Source of the DNA: Altimarinus sp041659565
GTDB lineage: Bacteria; Patescibacteriota; Gracilibacteria; BD1-5; UBA6164
NCBI GenBank assembly: GCA_041659565.1
Contig: JBAZXZ010000007.1
Coordinates: 3,534 to 67,533 of the forward strand
Length of the DNA stretch: 64,000 bases
Direction of reading: 5' to 3'
In this document: positions 45,204 through 54,633 of the stretch, one piece after another
Position numbering within the stretch: position 1 is the stretch's first letter
Layout of the letters: the number at the start of each line of letters is the position of its first letter
The notes under the pieces: generated by a model
Seen by the model: only the letters and a program-made list of their open reading frames with translations
The model's database searches: none
What the model was told of the DNA's origin: nothing
Position numbers and translations under genes: made by a program

Positions 45204-47125
45204 TGAAACTAAAAAAATTTTTATCGATAAATAAGGAGACTATAAATATTGATAATTCAATAACATATAAAATTGCTTGAGTTCAGTCTTTTTGAAAATG
45301 AATAGTTTTAAGAAGGGAAGAAAAATGAGTCGATTTGACTATGAGAAAGTATCAGGTAATTAAAGAGAATCAATTAATGTGGTGTAAAGTAGATAATAAA
45401 AATTGAGCTTTTGGTATTACGAAAAAAGAACATGTGTGAGCCTTGGCTTCAACTAATATGACTTTATGAAATATTGATACAACAAAAGTCAACCCTAATT
45501 TTTTAGAGTTACTTTTTTCAGTAAAATCTTTTTATGAGTTTATAAATAGTTTATGCACATGAGCAACAAATAGAAAATACTTAAAAATTCCAGACTTAAT
45601 TGATAGGGTTAAAATTCCAAATTTAAATTTAGAAGAACAAAATTTTTTTTTAGAAAATTATGATAAATTTAAATTTGATTTTGATAATTTATGAAAAATA
45701 ATAAACAAAAATCTTTCATACATCAAACAACTAAAACAAGCAATTTTACAAGAAGCAATTGAATGAAAACTAACTAAGTCTTGGAGAGAAAATAATCCAA
45801 ATATAGATGGAGCTAAAATACTTTTAGAGAAAATTCAAAAGGAAAAAGATGAGCTTGTGAAAGAAAAGAAACTTAAAAAACAAGAAAAATTAAAAGAAAT
45901 AACGAATGATGAAATTCCTTTTGAAATTCCTGAAAATTGGATTTGGTGTAGATTGGGGGAGATTGTTAATATTTTTTGATGAAATAATTTTGATAAAGAT
46001 AATTTTAATAAAAAGTCTTGAACAAAAGTAGTAAAAATTACAAATGTTTGAGTACATAATTTTATAGAAACACAAGATTTTTTACCTATATCATTTTTAG
46101 AAAAATATTCTAATTTTATTATTAAAGAAAATGATATATTATTAGCTTTAACAAGGCCGTTCATTAAAGATTGATTAAAAGTTTGTTTATCTTCTTTAGA
46201 ATATAATGATTCTCTTTTAAATCAAAGAGTTGCTGTAATTAAAAATATTTTTAATTTAGATTATAATTATCAATATTTATTTTTAAAAACTTGATATATT
46301 TTAAATAAATATCAATCTAAATTTGACGGGGTTTCTCAACAACCTAATCTAAAAATATGAGATGTTTCTGATTTATTATTTCCACTTCCCCCTCTTGAAG
46401 AACAAAAAGAAATAGTAAAAAAAGTTGATGAGTTGATGAAGTCTTGTGATTTGCTTGAAAAACAAAGTTTGGAAACAAAAAAGAATAGTGAGAATTTGAT
46501 GAAAAGTGTGTTGAGTGAAGTTTTTAATCAAAAAGAAGAAGATAATGAGAAAAGAATACATAAATGACTTGATTATTTCAAACTAAAACAAGAAACATGA
46601 GTAATTATCAGAGAATTACAAAAAACATGATATCCAAGATGAGAAATGGCTATAGCAAAATATTTTTATTTATTAGAAATACTTTGAATAAAATCAGATT
46701 TAGTATATGAAAGAAATCCTTTTGGACCGTATAGTTCAGAAATAAAAAAAGTGATATATTCAAAAAAAGACAATTTTTTTGCTACTTGACCTAAATGAAC
46801 AATAATACTTGGAAAAAATTCAAGTAAATTATTTGATTACAAAAGTGATTTTTTAAAAGAAATAGAAAAATGAATGAATTATCTACTGGATAATTTATGA
46901 CTTGCAAAAGCAAAAAGTGAATATATAGAGATATTGGCAACTGTCTGTAAAGTAATCCAAGATATCAAATCACTAGATATCGATAAGATAATAAAAGAAT
47001 TAAAAATCTGGAAAGTTGATAAAAATTGAACGACTAAATGGGATAAATTCAAAGATGTAAATTATACCGATTTATTAAATCTAATAACAAAAGAATGATG
47101 GAATAAGAAACTTTTAGCAGAATAA
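45203..47125 (+). CDS. hsdS: Type I specificity subunit with an extra C-terminal domain, 640 aa
   Basis: Two target-recognition domains define the DNA site: TRD1 in residues 1-165 (ending KIPNLNLEEQNFFLENYDK), a coiled linker with IKQLKQAILQEAIEGKL, and TRD2 in residues 230-400 with IPENWIWCRLGEIVNI and PLPPLEEQKEIVKKVDEL, plus the closing helix. An additional 190 residues follow, starting IHKGLDYFKLKQETGVII, with IAKYFYLLEILGIKSDL and RNPFGPYSSEIKKVI. That stretch has the K..YL...Y...GP.S pattern of the Panacea/DUF4065 fold in the antitoxins downstream. The usual length is about 400-450. Confidence 0.9.
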
Positions 47126-47236
47126 TCTTTACTCAAAAAAATTAATAAAAAGTGTATTAAGAGTAGTTTTTAGTAGGTAATTTGTATTTTTTGCCAATTT
47201 ATGATATAATAAAACAATAATTATTTATAAAATATT

Positions 47237-48028
47237 ATGGATAAAAATCAAAATCATTGGATAGCATTATATCTTTCTGGACAATATCCCGGATATTATA
47301 CTATGCCAGATAGACTAACTTTCTTTGATGAAATAAAATTAGAAAACCCTACAAAATATAATGATACAATTTTATGACAATATCAGTGAAAAAATGATAT
47401 TGAATACTTTTATAGTTTATTAAATTCATTTGAAAGAAATCATCATGAAAAATATAAAAATCTACTAACTACGTTATGAGTTCCAGACGATGTAAAAAAC
47501 GATCCAAGAGGAGAAAAAAATCAAAAAACTATTTCTTTAAATATTGAAGATATTGAAAAATATTTAGATTGACTTGATGAAAAGTGATTTTCAAGGTATG
47601 TAATTATGCCTTTATTACATGCTATGTGATATGAAGATATTGAATATAAGTGAAAAGTAAATGAAACTGATTTTTGATTAGATTTTTTTCCAATAAAATT
47701 CAAATCACCATGATGAATTATTCATTATACTTGAATTCAAACAAAATCAAAAAAGATGACAAATTGAGACACAACTTGATGAGAATTAAATAAACTTATT
47801 GAAGAAACTAAAACAGCATTCTGACAAAAACATAATTTAAATACATGAGAATCTGTGAAAATATCAGAATATGTTATATTTAATTCTTGTGAAATATTAC
47901 AAAGTGCAAGAGATAAATATTTTAAAGATGAAAATATAGAAAATAGAAAAATTAAAATGTATTGAAAAGATTGAATAATATCATTAATTTTAAAACATAA
48001 TATAGAATTAATAAAAGAAAAGAGCTAA
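47237..48028 (+). CDS. Putative Mrr-like restriction nuclease, 263 aa
   Basis: Not recognised with confidence. Residues 110-170 look like a PD-(D/E)xK core: FSRYVIMPLLHAMGYEDIEY, then ETDFGLDFF with a candidate metal Asp, then IHYTGIQTKSKK with a Q-x-K like the Mrr family. The first 100 residues are Tyr- and Asn-rich and may bind DNA. It sits right after the hsd operon, which supports a restriction role. It ends in a perfect palindromic terminator. Confidence 0.58.
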
Positions 48029-48045
48029 ATTAATTTAGCTCTTTT
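48018..48045 (+). terminator. Palindromic terminator
   Basis: AAAAGAGCTAAAT / TAATTTAGCTCTTTT-type perfect palindrome overlapping the end of the putative nuclease gene, with a trailing CTTTTATTTT. It may serve both strands (the next gene converges from the right). Confidence 0.82.
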
Positions 48046-48048
48046 CTT

Positions 48049-48225
48049 TTATTTTCAGGTAATCAAGTCATTTAAAGATTTTATATTGTTATCTTGCAAA
48101 TATGTATTTAAATGCATATCAGATCTAACTCCTAAATCTATATCATACTTTTCCTCAATTGTTCATATGTGAGTATCTCATCTTTTATGACGAAATTCTC
48201 AATCATTATTTCTTGTTCTGCTCAT
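48049..48225 (-). CDS. Small conserved-looking protein, 58 aa
   Basis: MSRTRNNDGEFRHKRGDTHI followed by TIEEKYDIDLGVRSDMHLNT and YLQDNNIKSLNDL. Strongly basic start, then a helical end. Related-looking small proteins (RNNDGEF..KRGDT...IE..YGID.GVRSDM) are widespread, but I know no function. Four codons are TGA. Confidence 0.7.
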
Positions 48226-48242
48226 ATTACTGTTTTAAAAAA

Positions 48243-48470
48243 TTAAAGTTTTGGTATTTTTCAACCTCAAAGAAAAAAGCTAATAACTGATAAAAAACAA
48301 ATTATACCAGCAAAGTTATTTACTCAATAGTAACTGTATGAAATTATTCATATAATTGCACATAAAACTGAAACCATTAAGAAAGGTCACTTTCAAATTT
48401 TTTCTACAATATAGAATAATGTTCATAAAACAGCTATTGCAGAAAAAATTTCTATCATAGTTTTAAACAT
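48243..48470 (-). CDS. Small membrane protein, 75 aa
   Basis: Three hydrophobic segments (IFSAIAVLGTLFYIVEKI, FLMVSVLCAIIGIISYSYY and AGIICFLSVISFFLGG) and almost nothing else. I do not recognise it. It lies upstream of the 58-aa gene on the same strand. Confidence 0.6.
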
Positions 48471-48792
48471 TATAAAAATAAACTTGAAATCTTTTAAAAA
48501 ACAATACAATGTAATCACTTCCCAATGATACATTTTGTATCCAAAAAACTTCCTAAATCTCTATTTTGTTAAACAAAGTAAAAGATTTCAAAGGGAGTTT
48601 TTTATTTTATATAAAAAATCAAAATCATAGTAAAATATATTAAGTTATACAATGTTGTATTGTATATTTTTCAAAAATAAAGTCAAATAAAATTAACATT
48701 TTTTTAACATAATTTGTTAATTATTTTAACAAACATTTGATTTTTTAATATAAAGTGATATAATGAATTCACATTTAATATAAAAAGGTCTT
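48471..48792. other. Spacer before the first HTH-Panacea gene
   Basis: No gene in 322 bases. It contains a hairpin (ACTTCCTAAATCT paired with AGATTTCAAAGGGAGT, about 48548-48605, with a following T6), and then inverted repeats near the promoter of the antitoxin gene, including TTGTTAA-TTATT-TTAACAA at 48714-48732 and TACAATGTTGTATTGTA at about 48648-48664. The last two are probable operators for the HTH protein. Confidence 0.55.
48714..48732. promoter_or_regulatory. Inverted repeat operator-like site, TA module 1
   Basis: TTGTTAA-TTATT-TTAACAA, 61 bases upstream of the HTH-Panacea start. HTH antitoxins of this type normally repress their own operon by binding such a site. Inference from position and symmetry. 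Confidence 0.5.
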
Positions 48793-49482
48793 ATGATTAA
48801 AAATATAGAAACTCTTCGTAAAGAGAAAAAGCTTACTCAAGATGAAGTAGCTAAATACTTATGAATCACTCGCCAGACATTTTCAAAACTTGAGAAGTGA
48901 GAAATAGAACCTACACTATGACAAGCTGTTAAACTAAGTGAATTACTTTGAGTAGATATAGATCAACTCATAGATTGAGATGTAAAAACAGAAAGCTCAA
49001 AATCAATAGATTGGGATAAATACAAACAAATCATTCAGTATTTTATTGAATTTTGAAATGATAAAAAAAGTTGATTTAAGATAACAAAAACAAAACTAGC
49101 AAAACTTTGCTATCTTGCTGATTTTACATGGTATTATTATAACTTAGAACCTATTACATGACTTGAATATAGAAAAATTCAACAATGACCCGTTCCTGAT
49201 GCTTTTTTTACTACGATTGAAGAATTATTTAATGATGAATCTATATCTATTGAAATTAAGTGAACATCACATCTTATATCTAATAATTCATACCCAGATA
49301 CTTCAAGACTATCTCTTGAAGAAAAATCATTATTACAAAAAATTGCAGAAAAATGGAAATATCAAAATACTCAAGAAATAGTTGAATTTACTCACAAACA
49401 ACTTCCTTGGTTAGTTTCTTATGATAAAGAGATAATTCCATATTGACTTATAACACAAGAAGAATTAGAAAATGTTTACTAG
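48793..49482 (+). CDS. HTH-Panacea antitoxin (PanA-like), module 1, 229 aa
   Basis: An XRE-type HTH (IETLRKEKKLTQDEVAKYLG, then ITRQTFSKLEKGEIEPTL; residues 3-60) joined to a Panacea/DUF4065 domain (residues 85-229: KLAKLCYLADFTWYYYNLEP, then RKIQQGPVPDAFFTTIEELF). This fusion is the known form of PanA antitoxins that neutralise varied toxins. The following gene overlaps it by 11 bases, the classic antitoxin-toxin coupling. Confidence 0.9.
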
Positions 49483-49876
49483 TTGAAAATATAATGTTTT
49501 AGTAAGTGAGTATGCAAAAAAACATTTTATGAAAAGTTTTATTAAAAAGTATAAAACATGGGATAATACTTTTATAGAAATTTATAATATGTTGTCGCAT
49601 ATTGATAGATTTCTTTTAAGTACAAAAGCTGAAAAAATACATAGTTGTGATATTTGATATATTGCTAAATGTGAATTTAAAATTGTTTGATCAAATGAAT
49701 CTCCAAAAACTTCTTGAAATAGAGTAATTGTTTTTGTTGATGAAGAAAGACTTGAAAGTTATATTTTACTTATCTATGCAAAAACAGATATTTGAAGTCA
49801 TAATGAAACATCTTGGTGGCAACAAAAAATAAAAGATAATCATACAGAAATCGCTTGCTTATTTAGTGGGCTATAA
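49472..49876 (+). CDS. Toxin partner of module 1, 134 aa
   Basis: Starts within the antitoxin's end (ATG 49472). It carries MFTSGKYNVLVSEYAKKHFM, AKCEFKIVGSNESPKTSGNR and YILLIYAKTDIGSHNETSWW. The ETSWW-type end and the compact alpha/beta pattern are like a RelE-superfamily mRNA interferase, but I cannot assign the family firmly. Coupling to the HTH-Panacea gene is the main evidence that it is a toxin. Confidence 0.7.
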
Positions 49877-49904
49877 AAAGAAGTAACTACCGTTACTTCT
49901 TTTT
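49875..49904 (+). terminator. Terminator of TA module 1
   Basis: AAAAAGAAGTAAC / GTTACTTCTTTTT with loop TACC. The same stem with loop TATC terminates module 2 at 52461-52490, a sign that the two modules share ancestry beyond their genes. Confidence 0.88.
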
Positions 49905-50054
49905 GCCCCCCTCAAAAATCCATAATTAAATTTGCAAAATTATATTATTTTATAGGTATATTCCATTTTAAAATATGTAGAAGTATTTGAATGAAAATTA
50001 GTAAAGAAATAATATAAAATTTTACTTTGACTTTATTTTAAAAAATATTAAACT

Positions 50055-50093
50055 ATTCGTGAAAAATATATTAAAATACTAATTTTTCACGAT
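50055..50093. promoter_or_regulatory. Palindrome upstream of fic
   Basis: ATTCGTGAAAAAT (50055-50067) and ATTTTTCACGAT (50082-50093) form an inverted repeat with a 14-base spacer, 29 bases upstream of the fic start. It could be an operator or a leader hairpin. A very similar structure is at 50962-51001. Confidence 0.6.
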
Positions 50094-50121
50094 AAAATTT
50101 TAAATATTTATTTTTAAAATT

Positions 50122-51003
50122 ATGATAAATCAAACTACAAAAGATAAAATTATTAAACTTTTTGAACAATATAAAATTATTAGTAAGTGAAAAGAAAAAG
50201 CTTTAAAAGAGATAACTTTGGCTGAAATTCCAGAAATGATTTATAATTCAAATGCAATAGAAAATTCCACTTTAAGTTTAAAAGATACAGAAGATATTTT
50301 GATTTATAATACTATAAAAAAAGATTATAATATAAGAGAAGTATATGAAGCTAAAAATTTGGCTGAAATCACTAAAGAGCTTTTAGAAACAGATACAGAA
50401 AAACTTTCAATTTCTTTAATTTTATCTTTACATAAAAAATTACTAACTCATATCAACAATAGTTATGATTGAAGATTTAGAAGAAATGATGAATGGGTAA
50501 AGATATGAACTCACTTGTGAGCAAATCCTGATTTTATAGATAATTTAATGAACAAATTAATAAAAGATTATAATAATAAAAAACAAGAATACTTTTTAGA
50601 TAATATAGCTTATTTTCATGCAGAATTCGAAACAATTCATCCATTTTGTGATTGAAATGGTAGAATTTGAAGAGTCCTTATAAACTTTCAACTTATGCAA
50701 CTTTGATATCCACCAATTATAGTACAAAATAAAAGTAAAAGACAAGATTATTATCCAAATTTTCAAAAATATCAAAATAGCAGTAAATTTGAATTTTTTA
50801 CAGAACTTTTTGCTTTACTTTTAATAGAATCATTAAATAAGAGAATAACTATATTAACCTCAAAAAAAATAGTTACTTTAAGTGAATGGTGTAAGAAAAA
50901 TAATAAAAATGCTCCAAGTTATTTAAATAAAGCCAAAAGACAAACTATCCCAGCATTTAGAATCCGTGAAAAATGGTCTATTTCCGAAGATTTTCACGAA
51001 TAA
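50122..51003 (+). CDS. Fic-domain protein (AMPylase), 293 aa
   Basis: Transfers AMP or another nucleotide phosphate to protein targets. The Fic core HPFCDGNGRIGRVLI carries the catalytic His and the anion-binding Gly/Asn. SNAIENSTLSLKDTEDIL is the N-terminal inhibitory helix of the (S/T)xxxE(G/N) type, so regulation is built in. YNSNAIENS is the same stretch that class II Fic proteins use. The C-terminal 60 residues are helical and Lys-rich. It lies among toxin-antitoxin modules, so a toxin role is possible, but Fic proteins of this class often act as stand-alone enzymes. Confidence 0.93.
50962..51001. repeat. Palindrome at the 3' end of fic, like the one upstream
   Basis: ATCCGTGAAAAAT and ATTTTCACGAAT with a 15-base spacer, inside the last 14 codons of fic. 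It matches the upstream palindrome arm for arm, allowing a C for T change. Confidence 0.6.
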
Positions 51004-51311
51004 TTCTAAAATTAAGTAATAATTAAAACTAACAAAATAACCTATAACTTATTTGGATTGTAAAAATAGAAGAAAACAAAGAGAATGATAAAGTTATAAA
51101 TGGTTTACTAGGAGAATTAAATATGTATTTTGAAATAATAGATTTAAAGAAGTATGTAAAAATACTTCTTTTTTATACAATATCATACATTAAATGTATA
51201 ATTAATTATCTACTTTATACCTATATAACATACTTTTGTAATAAAAAGTTGCTTTTTTGTTATTTTTGTATATATTACTAATACAATTATATACCTTATT
51301 AAAATATTATT
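51004..51311. other. Spacer between fic and TA module 2
   Basis: 308 bases with no convincing gene. A terminator-type hairpin (AAAGAAGTAT / ATACTTCTTT, 51146-51171, then TTTTTA) probably ends the fic transcript. The bases 51060-51150 read openly (VINGLLGELNMYFEIIDLKK) but have no plausible start, so this may be a remnant. Near 51270-51293 there is a GTATATA...TATAC inverted repeat before the HTH gene, probably its operator. Confidence 0.5.
51146..51176 (+). terminator. Terminator after fic
   Basis: AAAGAAGTAT / ATACTTCTTT with a GTAAAA loop and a T6 run. Confidence 0.75.
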
Positions 51312-52085
51312 ATGACTACAAATTCTATAAATCTAGGTGATAAACTTAAAGATTTGAGAAATAAAACTTGAGTTTCTCAAGAAGATGTTGCCAATTATAT
51401 TTGAGTTAGTAGATTAACCTATATAAATATAGAAAATTGAAAAAGAGAAGTGAAAGACTTAGAGATTAAGAAAATCGCTGAATTTTTTGAGAAATCAATA
51501 AGTGATTTTATAGAGAAAAAACAAGAAATAAATAGTACCAGTGATAAAAATTATAAATTGAAACAATTAATATTGTATATATCAAAAAAAACTCAAAATA
51601 TAGATAGTTTTTGAAAAACAGTTTTAAATAAATTGCTGTATTTTAGTGATTTTAATTATTACGAATGGACTTATGAAACTATTACATGAGTTAATTATAA
51701 GAAATTACCTTTTTGACCAGTTCCTGAAAATATATCTGATATTCTTGATGAGATGGTAAGTGAATCATTGATAGCTATTACAGAAACTACATATCATAAT
51801 TACACTCAACAAAAAATTATTCCTTTAGTTGAAGCAAATTTAGATTTTTTAAATGATATTGATGAAAAATCTGCTAAAAAAACTAAATACGATAATTTAC
51901 CTAAATCAATTCAGATTATTAATGATGTCTTAAATAAGTTTAAACATCATAAAGCAAGTGAAATTAGCGAATGGTCTCATATGGATACACCATATAAGTC
52001 TAGCAAAAATATATGAGATATTATTAGACCATGACTTGTTTTTTATAGAAGTGAGCCTTTTATAGTTAATCCTAATAATTTATAA
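51312..52085 (+). CDS. HTH-Panacea antitoxin, module 2, 257 aa
   Basis: XRE-type HTH (KLKDLRNKTGVSQEDVANYI and SRLTYINIENGKREVK; residues 10-70) fused to a Panacea domain (KTVLNKLLYFSDFNYYEW and NYKKLPFGPVPENISDILDE). Same architecture as module 1 but clearly divergent in sequence. The toxin gene follows after 3 bases. The Panacea core also resembles the extra domain of the HsdS protein nearby. Confidence 0.9.
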
Positions 52086-52088
52086 ACT

Positions 52089-52472
52089 ATGATATTTAAA
52101 GAATTACAAGAATTTGAAAAAGAATTCAAAAAACTTTCTAAAAAATATCATAGTTTAACTGATGATTTTCTAGATTTAAAGTTTTTTCTAGAAACAAGTC
52201 CAACTTGAGATATACTTCCTAAAGAACACATAGTTAAAATTGCATGATTATGAGAAAATATTGATTGAGAATTTTATAAAATTAGAAGATTTTTTTGTAA
52301 AAGCCTTAGATCAAACTGAGATATAAGAATTATATATAAATACAATTACGAAGACAAAATTATCGAATTTTGTGAAATAGAATTTATAGAGATATTTAAA
52401 AAAGAAAGCAAAAAACAAAATCATGACATAGAAAGAATTAAAAAATATTATTCTAAACCAAAAAAGAAGTAA
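52089..52472 (+). CDS. RelE-like toxin, module 2, 127 aa
   Basis: IFKELQEFEKEFKKLSKKYH, SLTDDFLDLKFF, GENIDGEFYKIRRFFCKSL and NGDIRIIYKYNYEDKIIEF match the RelE/ParE fold of mRNA-cleaving or gyrase toxins (F.K.lKkL.KKY, then yKvR....iRiiY). The end is Lys-rich (RIKKYYSKPKKK). It is coupled to the HTH-Panacea gene. The family can be named with fair confidence, the target cannot. Confidence 0.82.
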
Positions 52473-52490
52473 CTATCGTTACTTCTTTTT
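52461..52490 (+). terminator. Terminator of TA module 2
   Basis: AAAAAGAAGTAAC / GTTACTTCTTTTT, loop TATC. It overlaps the last codons of the toxin gene. Practically the same as 49875-49904. Confidence 0.88.
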
Positions 52491-52573
52491 TACCTCTTTT
52501 CCCCCTCTCATTTATTGTAATTTCAAACAATATATGATAAAATATTTACAGTAATTTGTTCAAATATTTTGTT

Positions 52574-54337
52574 ATGTGAAATTCAAGAAAATTAAATGAG
52601 TTAGCAGCTACGGCAATTTGTTGAAATGATATAAGTTCTTCGGTCTTGTATGTTTCTGCTTTGTCTATTTATTTTGCTGGACAATATGCTTGGATTACAC
52701 TTCTCATAGTAGTTTGAGTATTATATCTATACCGTAAAATCTACGGCGAAGTTGTAGGAGCTTTACCTCTAAATGGTTGAGCCTACAATGCACTACTCAA
52801 TACTACAAGTAAGTCAACTGCATCTTTTGCTGCAACTTTGACGATATTATCATATATAGCGACTGCCGTAATTTGAGCCAATGAGGCTATTCATTATCTG
52901 CATTATAGCTTTTCATTTCTTCCTCTAATTATTTCAACAATTATCTTACTCGTATTTTTTGCACTTTTAGCAATTTCATGAATGAAAGAATCCTCTTTTG
53001 TTGCGATATTTTTATTTTTATTTCATTTATTGTCTTTGATAATTTTATCACTTTTTATCATATATTATCTATCCCAAACTTGATTATGACAGTTTTTCAG
53101 TAATTATAACTTACCACCAACAAATAATTGAAGTATCATTTCTGCTATATTTTTTGGTTTTGCTGCTTCTATGCTCGGAGTCTCAGGGTTTGAAAGTTCT
53201 GCCAATTTTGTAGAACAACAACAAGAATGAGTATTTCCAAAAACTCTGAAAAATATGTGGATAATTGTAAGTATCATAAATCCTCTTATTGCAATATTTG
53301 CATTGTCTTTGTTTACTCTTCCCACACTGACTTCTGATGCCTATCAAAATACTTTACTCATTCAAATGTGAAAACTTGTTTGAAATAATAGTCTCGCTTT
53401 TCTAATTTCTATCGATGCATTTTTGGTATTGAGTGGTTCTGTTTTGACAAGTTTTATCTGAGTATCATGACTATTTGAAAGAATAACACTTGATAGAATA
53501 CTACCTCAATACTTTATCAAAAAAAATAAAAGATGAAGTTCTTATAGGATTATCACGATGTTTTTACTTCTTTGTATCTCAATCTTATTAATCACAAAAT
53601 GAAATGTTAAATTATTAGCCTGAGTATATTCTATCTCATTTTTAGCTGTTATGAGTCTTTTTTGAATTGGTAATATTTTACTAAAAATATATAGATCAAA
53701 AATCCCAAGACCTGAAATCGCTTCTTGGTTTTCTGTATTTATTGCAATAACATTAACTATCACAGCTTTAATTGGTAATATATTGATGAATAGAGCTGAC
53801 TCTTTGCCTAGCAATCTATCTATCTTTTTAATATACTTTATCCCTACAATAATACTTATTAGTATAATGTTGAATAGGATTTTTATACTTAAATTAATAA
53901 TACAGTTCTTACAATTTATATTTGAGCCAATAAAAAAATTTGTTTATAAATCAAATATAGCAATTTCAAATACCATAAATAAAATCAATAAACAAGAATT
54001 TGTGTTTTTTACAAAAGGTGATAGTTTATCAAATCTAAATAAAGTAATGCTTTATATCCTAGAAAATGAAAATACAAAAAGGATAAAATTTGTTACAGTA
54101 CTACCACCTTGAGAAATAGTATCAAATGAACTTAAACAAAAAATCAAGTTTTTAGATGATGAATATACAGAAATCACAGTAGATTTCAGAGTACTTCACT
54201 GAAAATTTACCCCAGAACTAATCCACAAACTATCACGAGAACGGAAAATCCCAGTAAATTTTATGTTTATCTGATCTCCAAGTTATAAATTTCCATACAG
54301 AATTGAAGAATTAGGTTGAGTAAGGCTGATAATATAA
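52574..54337 (+). CDS. APC-family permease, 587 aa
   Basis: An amino-acid/polyamine transporter with about 12 helices (residues 10-480; first loop LAATAICGNDISSSVLYVSA). GFAASMLGVSGFESSANFVE is the consensus loop. A soluble C-terminal region (residues 490-587) has the strands FVTVLPPGEIVSNELKQK and RKIPVNFMFIGSPSYKFPYR. In this domain LS-[CGA]-E-[CGG]-KIPVNFMFIG fits an LSREW-KIP pattern: CGA (residue 555) as Arg and CGG (residue 557) as Trp. The substrate is unknown. It begins ATG TGA, so the second residue is Gly. Confidence 0.9.
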
Positions 54338-54371
54338 AAAAATATCTTTCAAGTTTGAAAGATATTTTTTT
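54336..54371 (+). terminator. Terminator after the permease
   Basis: AAAAATATCTTTC / GAAAGATATTTTT with loop AAGTTT and a T run, directly after the stop. Confidence 0.88.
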
Positions 54372-54556
54372 GAGTTTTCATTGGCAAGGACCGATAGGTT
54401 TTGTCGCCTTACAGGTCGGACCCCCGAGCCGAAAGACCGAAGTAGCGGTCTTTCTAAAATTGCAAAGCAATTTTACTCTCCTTGCAATTCCTACTATCAT
54501 AACTTAAAAATATCTTACAAAAAAAACTTTTTAACTTTTCTAGTAAGATATTTTTA
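54372..54556. other. GC-rich spacer with hairpins and a tRNA-end fragment
   Basis: No gene is visible. TGGCAAGGACCGATAGG (54382-54398) nearly repeats the tRNA 3' end read on the plus strand (54557-54572). Two strong hairpins follow: AAAGACCG/CGGTCTTT (54432-54453) and AAAATTGC/GCAATTTT (54456-54474). A third, TAAAAATATCTTAC/GTAAGATATTTTTA (54505-54556), probably terminates the tRNA. The GC content is well above the window average, so a decayed RNA gene is likely. Confidence 0.55.
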
Positions 54557-54633
54557 TGGCAAGGACCGTAGGAATTGCACCTACGCCTACTGGCTTCGGA
54601 GGCCGGTCACTCTTCTAATTAAGCTAGGTCCTT
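54557..54633 (-). tRNA. tRNA with CCG anticodon, Trp-like
   Basis: A 77-base tRNA including an encoded CCA. The acceptor is 7 bp (AAGGACC / GGTCCTT), with discriminator G73. The anticodon stem is CCGGC / GCCAG with one C-A mismatch, and the loop CTCCGAA gives anticodon CCG, reading CGG. The T-stem is GTAGG / CCTAC. A1-U72 and G73 are tryptophan-tRNA identity features, while arginine tRNAs usually start with G1-C72. Loops are aberrant: the D-loop lacks the GG pair and the T-loop has G55 instead of U55. CCG is one base from tRNA-Trp's CCA. Charging by TrpRS is inferred. Confidence 0.85.

Noticed and set aside
51060..51170. A small gene between fic and the second antitoxin
   Set aside because: The open stretch has no start codon in a suitable place and runs through a terminator hairpin; treated as a possible remnant.
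54557..54633. The tRNA being an ordinary tRNA-Arg(CCG)
   Set aside because: A1-U72 with G73 is Trp-like, and CGG codons sit at Trp columns. An arginine identity is not excluded by sequence alone.
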